A stretch of 50,884 nucleotides of DNA, taken from contig VXME01000084.1 in assembly GCA_009861545.1 (NCBI GenBank), positions 1 to 50,884 on the forward strand. The letters are read 5' to 3'. Shown here one piece after another: positions 1 through 8,634 of this stretch; positions within the stretch are counted from its first letter, which is position 1; each line of letters begins with the position of its first letter. This stretch comes from Acidobacteriota bacterium. GTDB lineage: Bacteria > Acidobacteriota > Vicinamibacteria > Vicinamibacterales > UBA8438. Both the position numbers and the translations under genes were made by a program. The notes under the pieces are model-generated. The model made no database searches. It was not told the origin of the DNA and worked only from the letters and a program-made list of their open reading frames with translations.

Positions 1-54
1 CGAACCGGCCGATCGCGTCCTCGCCAACCGGCAAAAATAATTGTCGTTGATCAA
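1..54. repeat. Left copy of a 54-bp inverted repeat at the window ends
   Basis: Bases 1-54 are the exact reverse complement of 50830-50883. Identity stops abruptly after the palindrome TTGATCAA on the inner side. The length is close to a 55-base assembly k-mer, so this may be where assembly stopped in a multicopy element. A true terminal inverted repeat is the alternative. Confidence 0.9.
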
Positions 55-102
55 AAGGGCGAAAGCATGCTGGGTCCGGCTACCGACGAGCGTTCACGAT
101 GA

Positions 103-192
103 CCGAAATCGGTGTTCAACTTCCCGAAATCGGCGTTCAACTTCCTCCGAAACCGGCGTTCAACTTCCCCCGAAATCGGCGTTCAACTTCCT
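103..192. repeat. Four tandem copies of a 21-23 bp unit
   Basis: Units lie at 103-123, 124-146, 147-169 and 170-192. Each begins CCGAAATCGGCG (the first with T for the last C, the third with an AAACCGG variant) and ends GTTCAACTTC, giving a period of 21 then 23 bases. Each unit contains the short palindrome CCGAAATCGG. No gene starts directly behind them. Arrays like this serve as transposase-binding repeats in some insertion-sequence ends, but no transposase is visible here. Confidence 0.9.
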
Positions 193-816
193 CCGACAAA
201 CCCATCGAATACGGTGGCGACGCACGCTTCCGCCTGGCAACCACCTTGGCGGCCCTCTTTCTGCCGCGCCCAGCGACCGGCGACGACTTCCGGATCACCA
301 GAATGCTCCGGCGTCAGTCGCTCGTCAGCGCGCCGGCCGTCATCGCGATCGACCGAGGGCGTATCGTCGAGGGGCTGCGGGATCGAGCTCCCGCTGCTCA
401 ACGACGGTCATTTGCTCGACGATGATACCCGGCACGCAACCCCTTCGGCTGCTTGGTCAATGGGGGAAGCCGGACTGCCCGCGAGTTCCGAAGCGCCTCG
501 TGGTACAGCGCCGCGTCTCCGCCCTTCGTCGTTGACGATCACCTGAGTCCGGCGCGCTGGCGGCCGGAGCTGGCTGAAGACCACGGTCACGCCGCGTCGA
601 AGTACCTCGCGACCTCGAGGGGCTGGACCGTCCCGGTCTCGTTCGGATCCCCGCCCGGCGACGTGCCGGCGCCCCCCGGCCCCACCTGCTGTCGCAATGC
701 GCCGTTCCCGCCGCGGCCCGCCCTGACGAAGTGGTGGCCCCGGACTGCGGAGATCCGCCGGTATGGGAGTTGACCGGGCAGGGCGGCTCGCACGCTGCGA
801 AGCCGCGCGGGCGGGG
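193..816. other. Stretch without a convincing gene
   Basis: Open frames exist on both strands, as expected at this GC content, but none shows a recognisable domain, plausible start context or credible protein composition. The leftward frame that ends at 587 has a somewhat protein-like tail, so a gene remnant is possible. I see no tRNA or clear terminator in it. Confidence 0.5.
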
Positions 817-890
817 TGCTAACTTTTTCTGCTAACTTTTGGTGCCTGAAAGGGGCGTCCTGGGACCCGATCTGACCCGATCTGACCCGA
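817..890. repeat. Two short direct-repeat clusters
   Basis: TGCTAACTTTT occurs at 817 and again at 830 (period 13). Shortly after, GACCCGATCT is repeated at 864-890 as two and a half units of 10 bases. The AT-rich first cluster stands out in this GC-rich region. Function unknown; it lies downstream of the tRNA-Arg terminator. Confidence 0.8.
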
Positions 891-932
891 ACGCGGTAGA
901 GGCGGTCCCGGTCGGAAGAGCGCCAAAAACCC

Positions 933-967
933 AAAGAAAAAGGCCCTTTTCGTTGAGGAAAGGGCCT
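933..967 (-). terminator. Intrinsic terminator after the tRNA-Arg genes
   Basis: Read leftward, the stem AGGCCCTTT (959-967) pairs perfectly with AAAGGGCCT (941-949) and is followed by a T-rich run at 940-933. It starts 8 bases after the encoded CCA of the tRNA-Arg gene, where a tRNA terminator is expected. Confidence 0.85.
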
Positions 968-974
968 GAAGAAT

Positions 975-1051
<77 letters not shown>

Positions 1052-1109
1052 TTGTATCCACGATCCGCTCGCCAGCCGGATTCCCGGCGGCAGCGAGTAC
1101 TGACCGCGT

Positions 1110-1186
1110 TGGCGCGCCCGGAGGGATTTGAACCCCCGACCTACGGGTTCGAAGCCCGGCGCTCTATCCAGCTGAGCTACGGGCGC
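1110..1186 (-). tRNA. tRNA-Arg (anticodon TCG)
   Basis: Leftward cloverleaf with the same acceptor and D-arm sequence as the neighbouring tRNA, an anticodon loop CTTCGAA (anticodon TCG, reads CGA) and a T-arm containing GGTTCAAATCC. CCA is encoded at 1110-1112. A TAAGAT hexamer at 1197-1202, read leftward, could be its -10 element. The near-identical 5' half shared with the CCG isoacceptor suggests tandem duplication and anticodon divergence. Confidence 0.95.
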
Positions 1187-1275
1187 GCGAACGGCCATCT
1201 TACCACGCGGTCCACCGGGAATCTGCGCCGCAGGAGTCTCGCGCCGGCAGACTCCCGACGCGACCCATCGTCGCA

Positions 1276-3483
1276 CTACTCCCCGTAGGCGAATGCCGCC
1301 TCGAGTCGCGCCGGCTCGGCGGAGCGCATCTTCGCCCAGAGGTCTCCCACCTGCTCGAGGCGCGGAACGATGGACCGGATCGTGAAGTCCTGCGGCCGGA
1401 GACCGGCCGCGACCCCCTCGTGCGCCTCCGTCCAGGCGAGCGGCGTCGACACGCCGGCGAACGGGCTGGCGCGGGCGCTGTAGGCGCAGGCCAGCGTCTT
1501 GCCGTAGATGTTCTGCAGGTAGTCGATGTAGACGGCGTCGGGCCGCCGCTGCCGGACCATGCGCTCGACGGTGGCCGCCGCCGGGTGGGCGTCGGCCACC
1601 ACCGTGGCGACGATCTGGCAGAAGATCATGCCCGCTTCGTAGGGTGTGCCGGGCGGGAGCGGAATGAAGATGTGGACGCCCTCGGAGCCGGAGGTCTTGG
1701 CGAAGCAGGGCACGCCGAGACGCTCCAGCTCGTCGTGGAGCCAGCAGGCGACATCGAGCACGCGGTCGAACGTTGCTTCCGGCATCGGGTCGAGGTCGAG
1801 GGCCACCTGGTCGGCAGACTCGAGATCGTCCAGCGTGGAGAACCACGGGTCCTGCGAGATGACGGCGAGTTGCGCCATGTAGAGCAGGGTCTGAAGCTGC
1901 CCGCCGACCAGGTACGGCACGACCGAGTCGGGCTTGGCGGGGCTCTCGCGGACGGTCGCCACGCGGAGGCCGTCGGGCAGCGGGTCCGGCGCGCGGTGCT
2001 GGTAGAACGACTTGCCGCCGACGCCGTTGGGAAACCGCTTCATGACGAGGGGCCGATCCGCGACCACCGGCAGCAGGTGCGGGGCCATGCGGAGCTGGAA
2101 GCGGAGCAGCTCGCCCTTGGTGATTCCCGGTTCGGGCCAGAAGACCTTGTGGAGGTTGCCGACGGGGACGCGCGCGCCGTCGTGGAGGACGAGGGTGCCG
2201 CGCCGGCGGTTGCGCTCCAGGTCCTCGAGTTGCGCCAGCAGGTCATCGACGCCCGGGTCCGGGTGCTCCGGTTCCGGTGCGGCCGCCCGGTGCTCCGGTC
2301 GTGCCGGGGCCGTCGCTCTCCCTGTCTGCGGTGAGGTGCGCGCTTCCTTCTCGACGCGGCCGGTCGGCCGTGTCGCGGCGCGTCGCGCGGGCGGATCGGC
2401 GGCGCCGCCCGGGGGCGGGCGCCGCGCCGGAAGCCGGACATCCGCCGGCCGCTTGTCTTCCCGCAGGCCGTGGTAGACGGGATGGCGCAGCACGCCGTCC
2501 GGCGTCCACTGGCTGAACCCCGTCTGCACGACGAGGACCGGCTCGACCCAGCGGCGCTTCTCGGACGGTTTCGGCTGTGTCAGCTCCACGAAAGGCGGCG
2601 CATCGGTCGCCAGCGGGGTGAGGAGGCCGGCGATGCGGTCGAGCTCGGCGTCGGTGAATCCGGTTCCGACCTGTCCCGCGAAGACGAGCGCCCCGGTCGC
2701 CGGTCGACCCTTGCCGGCGGCGTAGTAGCCGAGGAGGAGGGCGCCGAAGTGCGGGCGCGATCCGCGCGGCAGGGTCCAGCCGCCGACCACGAACTCCTCG
2801 GTGCGCGTGAACTTCACCTTCTGCCAACCGGAACCGCGGCTGCCGCTGGCGTAGCGCCCGTCGGGGCGCTTGACGATGATTCCCTCCCAGTCGCGCTTCA
2901 GGCCGCGATCCGCCAACGCCGCGCCGTTGCCGGTCGTGCTCTCGATCAGGCGTACCGGTTGCGAGCAATCCGGGCGCAGCAGGCGTTCCAGCCGCCGCCG
3001 GCGGTCGGTAAACGGGAGCGGCCGGAGATCCTCGTCCCCGTCGCGCAGCAGGTCGAAGACGACGAGCGCGGTCGCGACGCGGCATACCGCCACGCGCACG
3101 GCACCGCCCGTCGCGTGCAGCCGCCCCTGCAGGTGCTGAAACGGCAGCGCCGCGCCGTCGTCGCCGGTCGCCACGATCTCGCCGTCCAGCAGCACCGGAC
3201 GGCGCAGCCGGCGTCCGAGGGCGGCCAGCGGCTCGACGAGATCGGGAAACTGCGCGGTCTTGTCGCGGCCCAGACGTGTGTAGAGGCAGGGGGGCGCCGA
3301 GCCGTCCAGCGCCACCAGGGCCCGTATGCCGTCGTACTTCGGTTCGAAGACGAGCTCGGGCCGCGAGAGCAGACGCGCGTGAGCGCTCGGCGGGGCCGAT
3401 TCGGCCAGCATCGGCCGCACGTCGCGCGGGTCGCCGCGCCACGCCGTCGCCGCCTGCCGTCGCCGCACCTGACGCTTCGCCAT
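1276..3483 (-). CDS. ligD: Bifunctional NHEJ DNA ligase/polymerase LigD
   Basis: Repairs double-strand breaks with Ku by filling and sealing ends. The N-terminal half is an ATP-dependent ligase with the adenylation motif EPKYDGIRA near residue 49 (Lys is the AMP-accepting residue). A Pro/Arg-rich linker of about 70 residues follows, then a primase-type polymerase domain with DLDP metal ligands and TSGSEGVH. About 735 aa in LIG-POL order, and the 3'-phosphoesterase domain found in many LigD proteins is absent. I chose ATG 3483 because the only earlier ATG (3498) lies inside a TATGCT promoter hexamer. It is divergent from ku with a 75-base gap. Confidence 0.93.
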   Translation of the reverse strand: MAKRQVRRRQAATAWRGDPRDVRPMLAESAPPSAHARLLSRPELVFEPKYDGIRALVALDGSAPPCLYTRLGRDKTAQFPDLVEPLAALGRRLRRPVLLDGEIVATGDDGAALPFQHLQGRLHATGGAVRVAVCRVATALVVFDLLRDGDEDLRPLPFTDRRRRLERLLRPDCSQPVRLIESTTGNGAALADRGLKRDWEGIIVKRPDGRYASGSRGSGWQKVKFTRTEEFVVGGWTLPRGSRPHFGALLLGYYAAGKGRPATGALVFAGQVGTGFTDAELDRIAGLLTPLATDAPPFVELTQPKPSEKRRWVEPVLVVQTGFSQWTPDGVLRHPVYHGLREDKRPADVRLPARRPPPGGAADPPARRAATRPTGRVEKEARTSPQTGRATAPARPEHRAAAPEPEHPDPGVDDLLAQLEDLERNRRRGTLVLHDGARVPVGNLHKVFWPEPGITKGELLRFQLRMAPHLLPVVADRPLVMKRFPNGVGGKSFYQHRAPDPLPDGLRVATVRESPAKPDSVVPYLVGGQLQTLLYMAQLAVISQDPWFSTLDDLESADQVALDLDPMPEATFDRVLDVACWLHDELERLGVPCFAKTSGSEGVHIFIPLPPGTPYEAGMIFCQIVATVVADAHPAAATVERMVRQRRPDAVYIDYLQNIYGKTLACAYSARASPFAGVSTPLAWTEAHEGVAAGLRPQDFTIRSIVPRLEQVGDLWAKMRSAEPARLEAAFAYGE

Positions 3484-3493
3484 GGAAACTACC

Positions 3494-3532
3494 AGCATAC
3501 GGGAACCCCGGAGCGCGTCCTGCCGATATATT
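3494..3532. promoter_or_regulatory. Divergent ligD/ku promoter region
   Basis: Leftward, TATGCT at 3494-3499 sits 10 bases before the ligD start and implies an almost leaderless transcript. Rightward, TATATT at 3527-3532 is followed by AAGGAG at 3545-3550 and the ku ATG at 3559. Neither has a convincing -35 box. Confidence 0.45.
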
Positions 3533-3558
3533 CAGGGAAGGAACAAGGAGCACGAACG

Positions 3559-4446
3559 ATGGCCGCACGTCCAACCTGGAAGGGCCACCTGAAGGTGAGC
3601 CTGGTGACCGTCCCGATCCGGGTCTTTCCCGCGACCAACGCGACCGGCGTCATCCGGTTCAACCAGTTGCACGCCACCTGCCGGACGCGGATCCGCCAGA
3701 AGAAGTGGTGCGAGGAGTGCGACACCGAGGTGGACAAGTCGGAGATCGTCAAGGGGTTCGAGTTCGAGAAGGGGCGCTACGTCGTGATGGACGACGAGGA
3801 CCTCGCCAAGGCGAAGCCCGAGTCGACCCGGATCATCAATCTGCTCCGGTTCGCCGACGTCGAGTCGATCGATCCCATCTACGTCGAGCGGCCGTACTAC
3901 TTGGCGCCGGACGGGAAGGTCGCCGGCGAGGCGTTCGCGGTGCTCCGTGAAGCCCTCGAGGGCAAGGCGGGCATCGGCAAGCTGGCGCTGCTCGGTCGGG
4001 AGTACCTGGTCGCGGTGCAGCCGCGCGAGCGGGGGCTGATGATGTTCACGCTGCGCGCGGCGAGCGAGGTGCGCCGGATGTCGGCGATAGACGAGCTCGA
4101 GGACCTGCCGGAGACGGTCAACGAGGCCGAGGTGCAGCTTGCGCGGCAAGTGATTGGAACCTTCGCCGGCGATCTGGACCTGTCGGAGTTCACCGACGAG
4201 TACCAGGCGGAGTTGCGGCGCATCATCGACGCGAAGGTCGCCGGCGAAGAGGTGGTCGAGCAGGAAGCGGATTCTCCCGCCAAGGTCGTGAACCTGATGG
4301 AGGCGCTGCGCAAGAGCCTCGATCAGGTCAGCGCGTCGAAGAAGAAACCGGTGAAGGCGCCGGCGAAGCGGGCCGCGAAGGGCGCACGCAAACGAGCGTC
4401 CGGCGCGGCGGCGGCGGCCCCGGTTCGCAAGCGCAAGCGCGCATGA
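3559..4446 (+). CDS. ku: Ku homodimeric DNA end-binding protein
   Basis: Bacterial Ku of 295 aa that threads onto broken DNA ends and recruits LigD. It begins MAARPTWKGHLKVSLVTVPI, typical of the Ku beta-barrel N-terminus, and holds the CEECDTEV segment and the conserved YYL region near residues 113-116. The C-terminus is a Lys/Arg/Ala-rich tail after about residue 255, as in many bacterial Ku proteins that use it for DNA contact. The start is supported by AAGGAG 8 bases upstream. The open frame extends far upstream, but only as antisense of ligD. Confidence 0.95.
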   Translation: MAARPTWKGHLKVSLVTVPIRVFPATNATGVIRFNQLHATCRTRIRQKKWCEECDTEVDKSEIVKGFEFEKGRYVVMDDEDLAKAKPESTRIINLLRFADVESIDPIYVERPYYLAPDGKVAGEAFAVLREALEGKAGIGKLALLGREYLVAVQPRERGLMMFTLRAASEVRRMSAIDELEDLPETVNEAEVQLARQVIGTFAGDLDLSEFTDEYQAELRRIIDAKVAGEEVVEQEADSPAKVVNLMEALRKSLDQVSASKKKPVKAPAKRAAKGARKRASGAAAAAPVRKRKRA

Positions 4447-4531
4447 CGGTCACACCGCGCAGGCACGCCCGCCGTGCATCGCGAAGGCGCCGCACCCGGT
4501 TGTCGGCAGCAGCGAGCGGCCCGGTCTGCGG

Positions 4532-5950
4532 TCAGGGCGACAAGTCGAACGCGGCCATCTGCCGGGCGTTCCGCACCAGGATGCGGCCGCCCGCCATGGC
4601 CGGGACGTTCCAGGTCTTGCCTTCGATCGCGCGAAAGCCGGCGACCTCGTCGTGGCCGTCCGGCGTCGCCCGCACCAGCACGAGGTCGCCCCGCTCGGTC
4701 AGCACCACCAGGTGGTCGCCCGCGGCCAGGAGCTGCCCGTAGCCGTAGCGCCCGCCCTTCCACCGCAGCTCGCCGGTGGCGGCGTCGATGCAGGCGAGTA
4801 TCGAATTGTCGAGCCCGTAGATGTAGCCGTCGATCAACACGGAGCTGCTGAACTTGTTCTTCATCCGGTTCGATTCCCATACCGTCGCCGCGGTGAGGCG
4901 GCTGCCGGCGGGAGTCAGCTCGACGAGCGCGGCGCCCTTTCCGTAGCCGGCCGAGAGGAAGAGTCGCGTGTCGTTTATGACGAGCGGCTGTGCGATGTTG
5001 GGCACGACCGGGACGGTCCACGGATACTCCCACAGCAGCGCCCCGTCCGCCGGCCGCAGCCCGGCGGCCCGCTCGGCGGTGACCACCACGACTTGCCGGA
5101 TGCCGCCCAGCGTCGCCAGCATGGGGGACGTATAGCCCTGGACGTCGTCCAGCACGTGCCAGGCGACGTCGCCGGTGAGGCGGTCGTAGGCGGCCACCGA
5201 CCAGTCGCGGCCTCCCGGCTGGACCACGACCACGTCGTCGACGACGAGCGGTGCTCCTGACATCGCCCAGGGCAGGTTGGCGGCGCCGCCGTCGGCCAGG
5301 ATGTCGCGTTCCCACAGGACCGCACCGGTGGAGGCGTCCAGGCAGACGAACCGACCGGTGGCGCCCAGTGCGTAGACCCGCCCGTCGTGCCAGGTCGGCG
5401 TGGCCCGCGGTCCCGGCCCGCCCAGCGTCTCCCGGAAGTGCGCCGGCCAGGCGTGCGTCCAGCGTTCGGCGCCGGAATCGACGTCGTAGGCGGCGACCAC
5501 CTCCTCGTCGCGGCGTTGCTCGATGGTGAAGGCCAGCCCGTCCGCGATCACGAAAGAGGCGTACCCGCCGCCGATCGGTCCGCTCCAGAGCGGCTCGAGC
5601 CCCTCGGCGGGCCAGTCGGTGCGAATCGGCGTCTCCGTGTAGAGCCCGTCCCGGTGCGGGCCGCGGAAGTCGGTCCAGACGGCGTCGTGTTCGGGTACCG
5701 CCGGCGTCGCCCGGTTCTCACTCGTAGCGGCCTCCGCGGCGGCCGACGGGGCCGCGGCCGAATCGTTCCGATCCGCCTCCAACGCCGCGTAGTGCGCTTC
5801 CGGCGCTCCGAACGAGAAGAGCGGCCGCATGCCGTTGCCGGCGAACTCGATCTGCAGGTCGAAGGCGACTACCAGGAGGCCGACCACCCCCGCGGCGAAG
5901 GCCGCGAGCAGGACGACCCCGGCCAGCACGCGCCCCGCCAGCGCCGTCAC
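4532..5950 (-). CDS. PQQ-binding-like beta-propeller protein
   Basis: 472 aa with one N-terminal membrane anchor (about residues 8-32, Ala/Val/Leu-rich) followed by an extracytoplasmic beta-propeller. Repeats typical of PQQ-type blades are visible (WTHAW, GRFVCLDASTGAVLWER, YDRLTGDVAWH, IDAATGELRWKG). No catalytic residues can be assigned, so it may be a BamB-like scaffold or a PQQ-type enzyme relative. The start is GTG, overlapping the coxG stop by 4 bases (GTGA), so the two are translationally coupled. Its place behind the CO-dehydrogenase-like cluster suggests, but does not prove, a link with that enzyme. Confidence 0.75.
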   Translation of the reverse strand: MTALAGRVLAGVVLLAAFAAGVVGLLVVAFDLQIEFAGNGMRPLFSFGAPEAHYAALEADRNDSAAAPSAAAEAATSENRATPAVPEHDAVWTDFRGPHRDGLYTETPIRTDWPAEGLEPLWSGPIGGGYASFVIADGLAFTIEQRRDEEVVAAYDVDSGAERWTHAWPAHFRETLGGPGPRATPTWHDGRVYALGATGRFVCLDASTGAVLWERDILADGGAANLPWAMSGAPLVVDDVVVVQPGGRDWSVAAYDRLTGDVAWHVLDDVQGYTSPMLATLGGIRQVVVVTAERAAGLRPADGALLWEYPWTVPVVPNIAQPLVINDTRLFLSAGYGKGAALVELTPAGSRLTAATVWESNRMKNKFSSSVLIDGYIYGLDNSILACIDAATGELRWKGGRYGYGQLLAAGDHLVVLTERGDLVLVRATPDGHDEVAGFRAIEGKTWNVPAMAGGRILVRNARQMAAFDLSP

Positions 5951-6405
5951 GAGCCGCCTCCCGCCGCACTGGCCCTCTCTTGCAGGCAGGCGAAGAAGCG
6001 GTCCATCATCATCTTCGAGACGCCGCCGAGGAGCCGCTGGCCGACGCGGGCGATCGTGCCTCCGACCTGCGCCCTCCCGGTCACCGCGACGCTCGTCCGG
6101 GCGCCGCCGTCGGTCTCCGCGAGGGCGACTTCCGCCGAGCCGTTCACGAAGCCGGGCTTGCCCTTGCCCTCGACGGCGAGCGTGTAGCCGGCCGGCTCGT
6201 CCTGGTCGGTCATGCGGACCGTGCCCTCGTAGCGCCCGGTGATGGCCGCGATGCCGATGGTGAGCGTGGCCCGGTAGGTGTCGTCGCCGGTCGGCTCCAT
6301 AGCCTCGCAGCCGGGGAGGCAGCCGGCGATGACCTGCGGGTCGATCAGCAGGTCCCAGACCCGTTGCCGGGGCGCGTCGAACGTGTAGGTGGCCGAAACT
6401 TCCAT
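5947..6405 (-). CDS. coxG: CoxG-like SRPBCC-domain protein
   Basis: 152 aa, a single START/SRPBCC hydrophobic-pocket fold of the CO dehydrogenase subunit G family: MEVSATYTFDAPRQRVWDLL at the N-terminus, a central 'DPQVIAGCLPGCEAME' and a C-terminal helix with a KMMMDRFF segment. CoxG proteins accompany molybdenum hydroxylases and are tied to maturation or membrane attachment. The start is the only Met in range, and TATGCT lies 6 bases before it, so this gene and the propeller gene may form their own leaderless transcript 50 bases after coxE. Confidence 0.85.
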   Translation of the reverse strand: MEVSATYTFDAPRQRVWDLLIDPQVIAGCLPGCEAMEPTGDDTYRATLTIGIAAITGRYEGTVRMTDQDEPAGYTLAVEGKGKPGFVNGSAEVALAETDGGARTSVAVTGRAQVGGTIARVGQRLLGGVSKMMMDRFFACLQERASAAGGGS

Positions 6406-6411
6406 GTGATC

Positions 6412-6417
6412 AGCATA
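6412..6417 (-). promoter_or_regulatory. -10 hexamer for a leaderless coxG transcript
   Basis: TATGCT read leftward, exactly 6 bases before the coxG ATG. Transcription would begin at or next to the start codon. No clear -35 box is seen. Confidence 0.4.
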
Positions 6418-6455
6418 CCGCGCAAACGTCGGCGAGGCGGTGCCGGAAGGAAGGG

Positions 6456-7640
6456 TCAGGCCGGCGTCGGCGCCTGACGCCGGGCCGGGCGGTGCGCGGG
6501 CAGGCCGTTCAGGTGGCGGGCCAGCGCCTCGAGACTGGCCAGGTTGTGCACCGGCAGGAAGTCGTCGATCGACGGCAGGGCGGCCAGCATGCCGCGCGTC
6601 AGCGGCACGTAGTCGGGCGACCCGAGCAGCGGGTTCAGCCAGATCAGGCGATGGCACGAGCGCTGGAGCCGCGCGATCTCCGCTCGCAGGCAACCCGGCT
6701 CGCCGCGGTCCCAGCCGTCGGATATCAGGAGCACGATCGGACCCTGGCCCCGTACCCGCCGAGCCCAATCGACGTTGAACGTCCGCAACGCGTCGCCGAT
6801 TCGCGTCCCGCCGCCGAAGTCGGTGATGGTGCGCGGCAGGTGGGGCACCGCGACCTCGGCCTTGCGCGTGACGAGTTGCCGGGTGATGCGCGTCAGGCGC
6901 GTCGCGAAGACGAACGACTCGACCCGGCCCAGCCGCCCGCCGCCGGTCAGCGCATGGACGAAGTGCAGCAGCATCCGGCTGTAGCGCTCCATCGAGCCGC
7001 TGACGTCGCACAGCAGGATCAGGGGTCGCCGCCTGGTCTTGCGGCGCCGCTCCGGCAGGTCGATCAGCTCGCCGCCGAAGCGCATGTTGGCGCGCACCGT
7101 CCGGCGCAGGTCCAACGCGGGGCCCCGGCCGGGCGTCCAGCGCCTGGACGTACGCTCGCCCAGGTCCCAGTGCAGATCGGCCATCATGCGCTCGGCCGCG
7201 GCCAGCTCTTCCTCGGTGAACTGCTCGAAGTCCTTCGCGTAGAGCGACTCGCGATCGCTGTAGCTGAGCACCGCCATCCGTTCGACCTGGTAGCCGGTCC
7301 GGCGTTCCGCACCGCTGCCGTCCGCATCGGATTCCGGCGCCTCCGATTCGTACTCCGGCGCTCCCGAGCGGCGCTTCTCGCCCATCGCGCTCAGGTCCTT
7401 CTCGGTCCAGTCGCCGTGCGGGCGCCGCCAGAACACGCGGAACGCCTCGTCGAACGTGGCGAGATCGTCGGCCCGGTGGATGAGCAGGCTGCGCAGCGTG
7501 TGGTAGAAGTCCGCCCGCCGCCCGACGTCGACGTGCGAGAGCGCCGCGGCCACCTCGCGCGCCCGGCCGGCCTGCACGTCGAGGCCCAGTCGGTGGAGCA
7601 GCCGGGTGAAGTGGAGCAGGTTGTGAAGGAGGTAGGACAC
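6456..7640 (-). CDS. coxE: CoxE-like von Willebrand factor A protein
   Basis: 394 aa. The C-terminal half is a VWA domain with the metal-binding MIDAS motif DVSGS near residue 210, a TRITR segment and a later 'LLISDGWDRG'. The N-terminal half is helical and charged. In carboxydotrophs CoxE works with the AAA+ ATPase CoxD to build the Cu/Mo active site of CO dehydrogenase; that role is inferred here. The start is GTG at 7640, 46 bases after the coxD stop, and the order D-E matches the classical cox cluster. Confidence 0.85.
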   Translation of the reverse strand: MSYLLHNLLHFTRLLHRLGLDVQAGRAREVAAALSHVDVGRRADFYHTLRSLLIHRADDLATFDEAFRVFWRRPHGDWTEKDLSAMGEKRRSGAPEYESEAPESDADGSGAERRTGYQVERMAVLSYSDRESLYAKDFEQFTEEELAAAERMMADLHWDLGERTSRRWTPGRGPALDLRRTVRANMRFGGELIDLPERRRKTRRRPLILLCDVSGSMERYSRMLLHFVHALTGGGRLGRVESFVFATRLTRITRQLVTRKAEVAVPHLPRTITDFGGGTRIGDALRTFNVDWARRVRGQGPIVLLISDGWDRGEPGCLRAEIARLQRSCHRLIWLNPLLGSPDYVPLTRGMLAALPSIDDFLPVHNLASLEALARHLNGLPAHRPARRQAPTPA

Positions 7641-7686
7641 CGTTCGGCAGAGGCTTCAGGAATGCGTGTGCGGCGGGAGCGACGCT

Positions 7687-8631
7687 CTACCCGGGCGCCG
7701 CCACATTCGGCCCGCCCGTGCGCGCGCCCGGCGTTTTCGCCCGGTTGAGCATCTGCTGGATCCGCTCGCCGCGGACGTTCTGCAGGTCTTCCTGCGTCTT
7801 CAGCACGATGCCCAGCGTGCGGTCGATGGTGGCCGCGTCGAGCTCCTGCTTGTCGAGCGCCACGAGCGCCGCCACCCAGTCCAGCGTCTCGGACACGCCG
7901 GTCACCTTGTAGAGGTCGGCCTGCCGCAGCTCCTGCACGAAGCCGGTCACCTGCTCGGCGAGCACGGCCGGCGCCTCGGGTACCTTCGTAGTGATGATCC
8001 GCAGCTCCTTCTCGAAGCTCGGGTAGTCGATCCAGGCGTAGACGCAGCGCCGCTTGAGCGCGTCGTGCAGCTCGCGGGTGCGGTTGGACGTGATGATCAC
8101 GACGGGCGGCGCCGCCGCCTTGATCGTCCCGAGCTCGGGTATCGTGATCTGGAAGTCGGAGAGCAGCTCGAGCAGGTAGCCCTCGAACTCCTCGTCGGCG
8201 CGGTCGAGCTCGTCGATCAGCAGCACCGGGGGCCGTTCCCGCTCCCGTAGCGCCTGCAGCAGCGGGCGCTCGATCAGGAACTCGGGGCCGAAGAGCTCAC
8301 GAGCCCGCTCGCGGCGGTCGCGCGCCTGCTCGCCGGCCGCCTCGCCGAGCCGGATCTCGATCAGTTGCCGCGCGTAGTTCCACTCGTAGACGGCGTGGGT
8401 GACGTCGAGCCCTTCGTAGCACTGCAGCCGGATCAGGTCGGCCCCGAGCGCGGCCGAGAGGACCTTGGCGACTTCGGTCTTGCCCACTCCCGCCTCGCCT
8501 TCGAGCAGCAGCGGCCGGCGCAGCTTCAGCGCGAGGTAGATGGCGGTGGCGAGCCCGTCGTCGGCGATGTACCGGCGCTCCGCAAGGAGCTGTCGCAACT
8601 CGTCAATCGACTCGGGATTCGACGGCGGCAC
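7687..8631 (-). CDS. coxD: CoxD-like MoxR-family AAA+ ATPase
   Basis: 314 aa AAA+ ATPase of the MoxR class. Walker A is GEAGVGKT near residue 43, Walker B is LLIDELDRAD near residue 138, and sensor-1 lies in 'VIITSNRTRELHDALKRRC'. MoxR proteins act as chaperones for metalloenzyme assembly together with VWA proteins, and coxE follows directly. The start is GTG, 3 bases after the coxM stop, so translation is probably coupled. I am sure of the family; the client enzyme is inferred from context. Confidence 0.88.
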   Translation of the reverse strand: MPPSNPESIDELRQLLAERRYIADDGLATAIYLALKLRRPLLLEGEAGVGKTEVAKVLSAALGADLIRLQCYEGLDVTHAVYEWNYARQLIEIRLGEAAGEQARDRRERARELFGPEFLIERPLLQALRERERPPVLLIDELDRADEEFEGYLLELLSDFQITIPELGTIKAAAPPVVIITSNRTRELHDALKRRCVYAWIDYPSFEKELRIITTKVPEAPAVLAEQVTGFVQELRQADLYKVTGVSETLDWVAALVALDKQELDAATIDRTLGIVLKTQEDLQNVRGERIQQMLNRAKTPGARTGGPNVAAPG

Positions 8632-8634
8632 CGG

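Noticed and set aside
103-192. Possible CRISPR array
   Set aside because: The units are contiguous with no spacers, so it is a simple tandem repeat.
2470-3558. Long upstream extension of ku
   Set aside because: It is antisense to ligD; AAGGAG and a -10 box fix the start at 3559.
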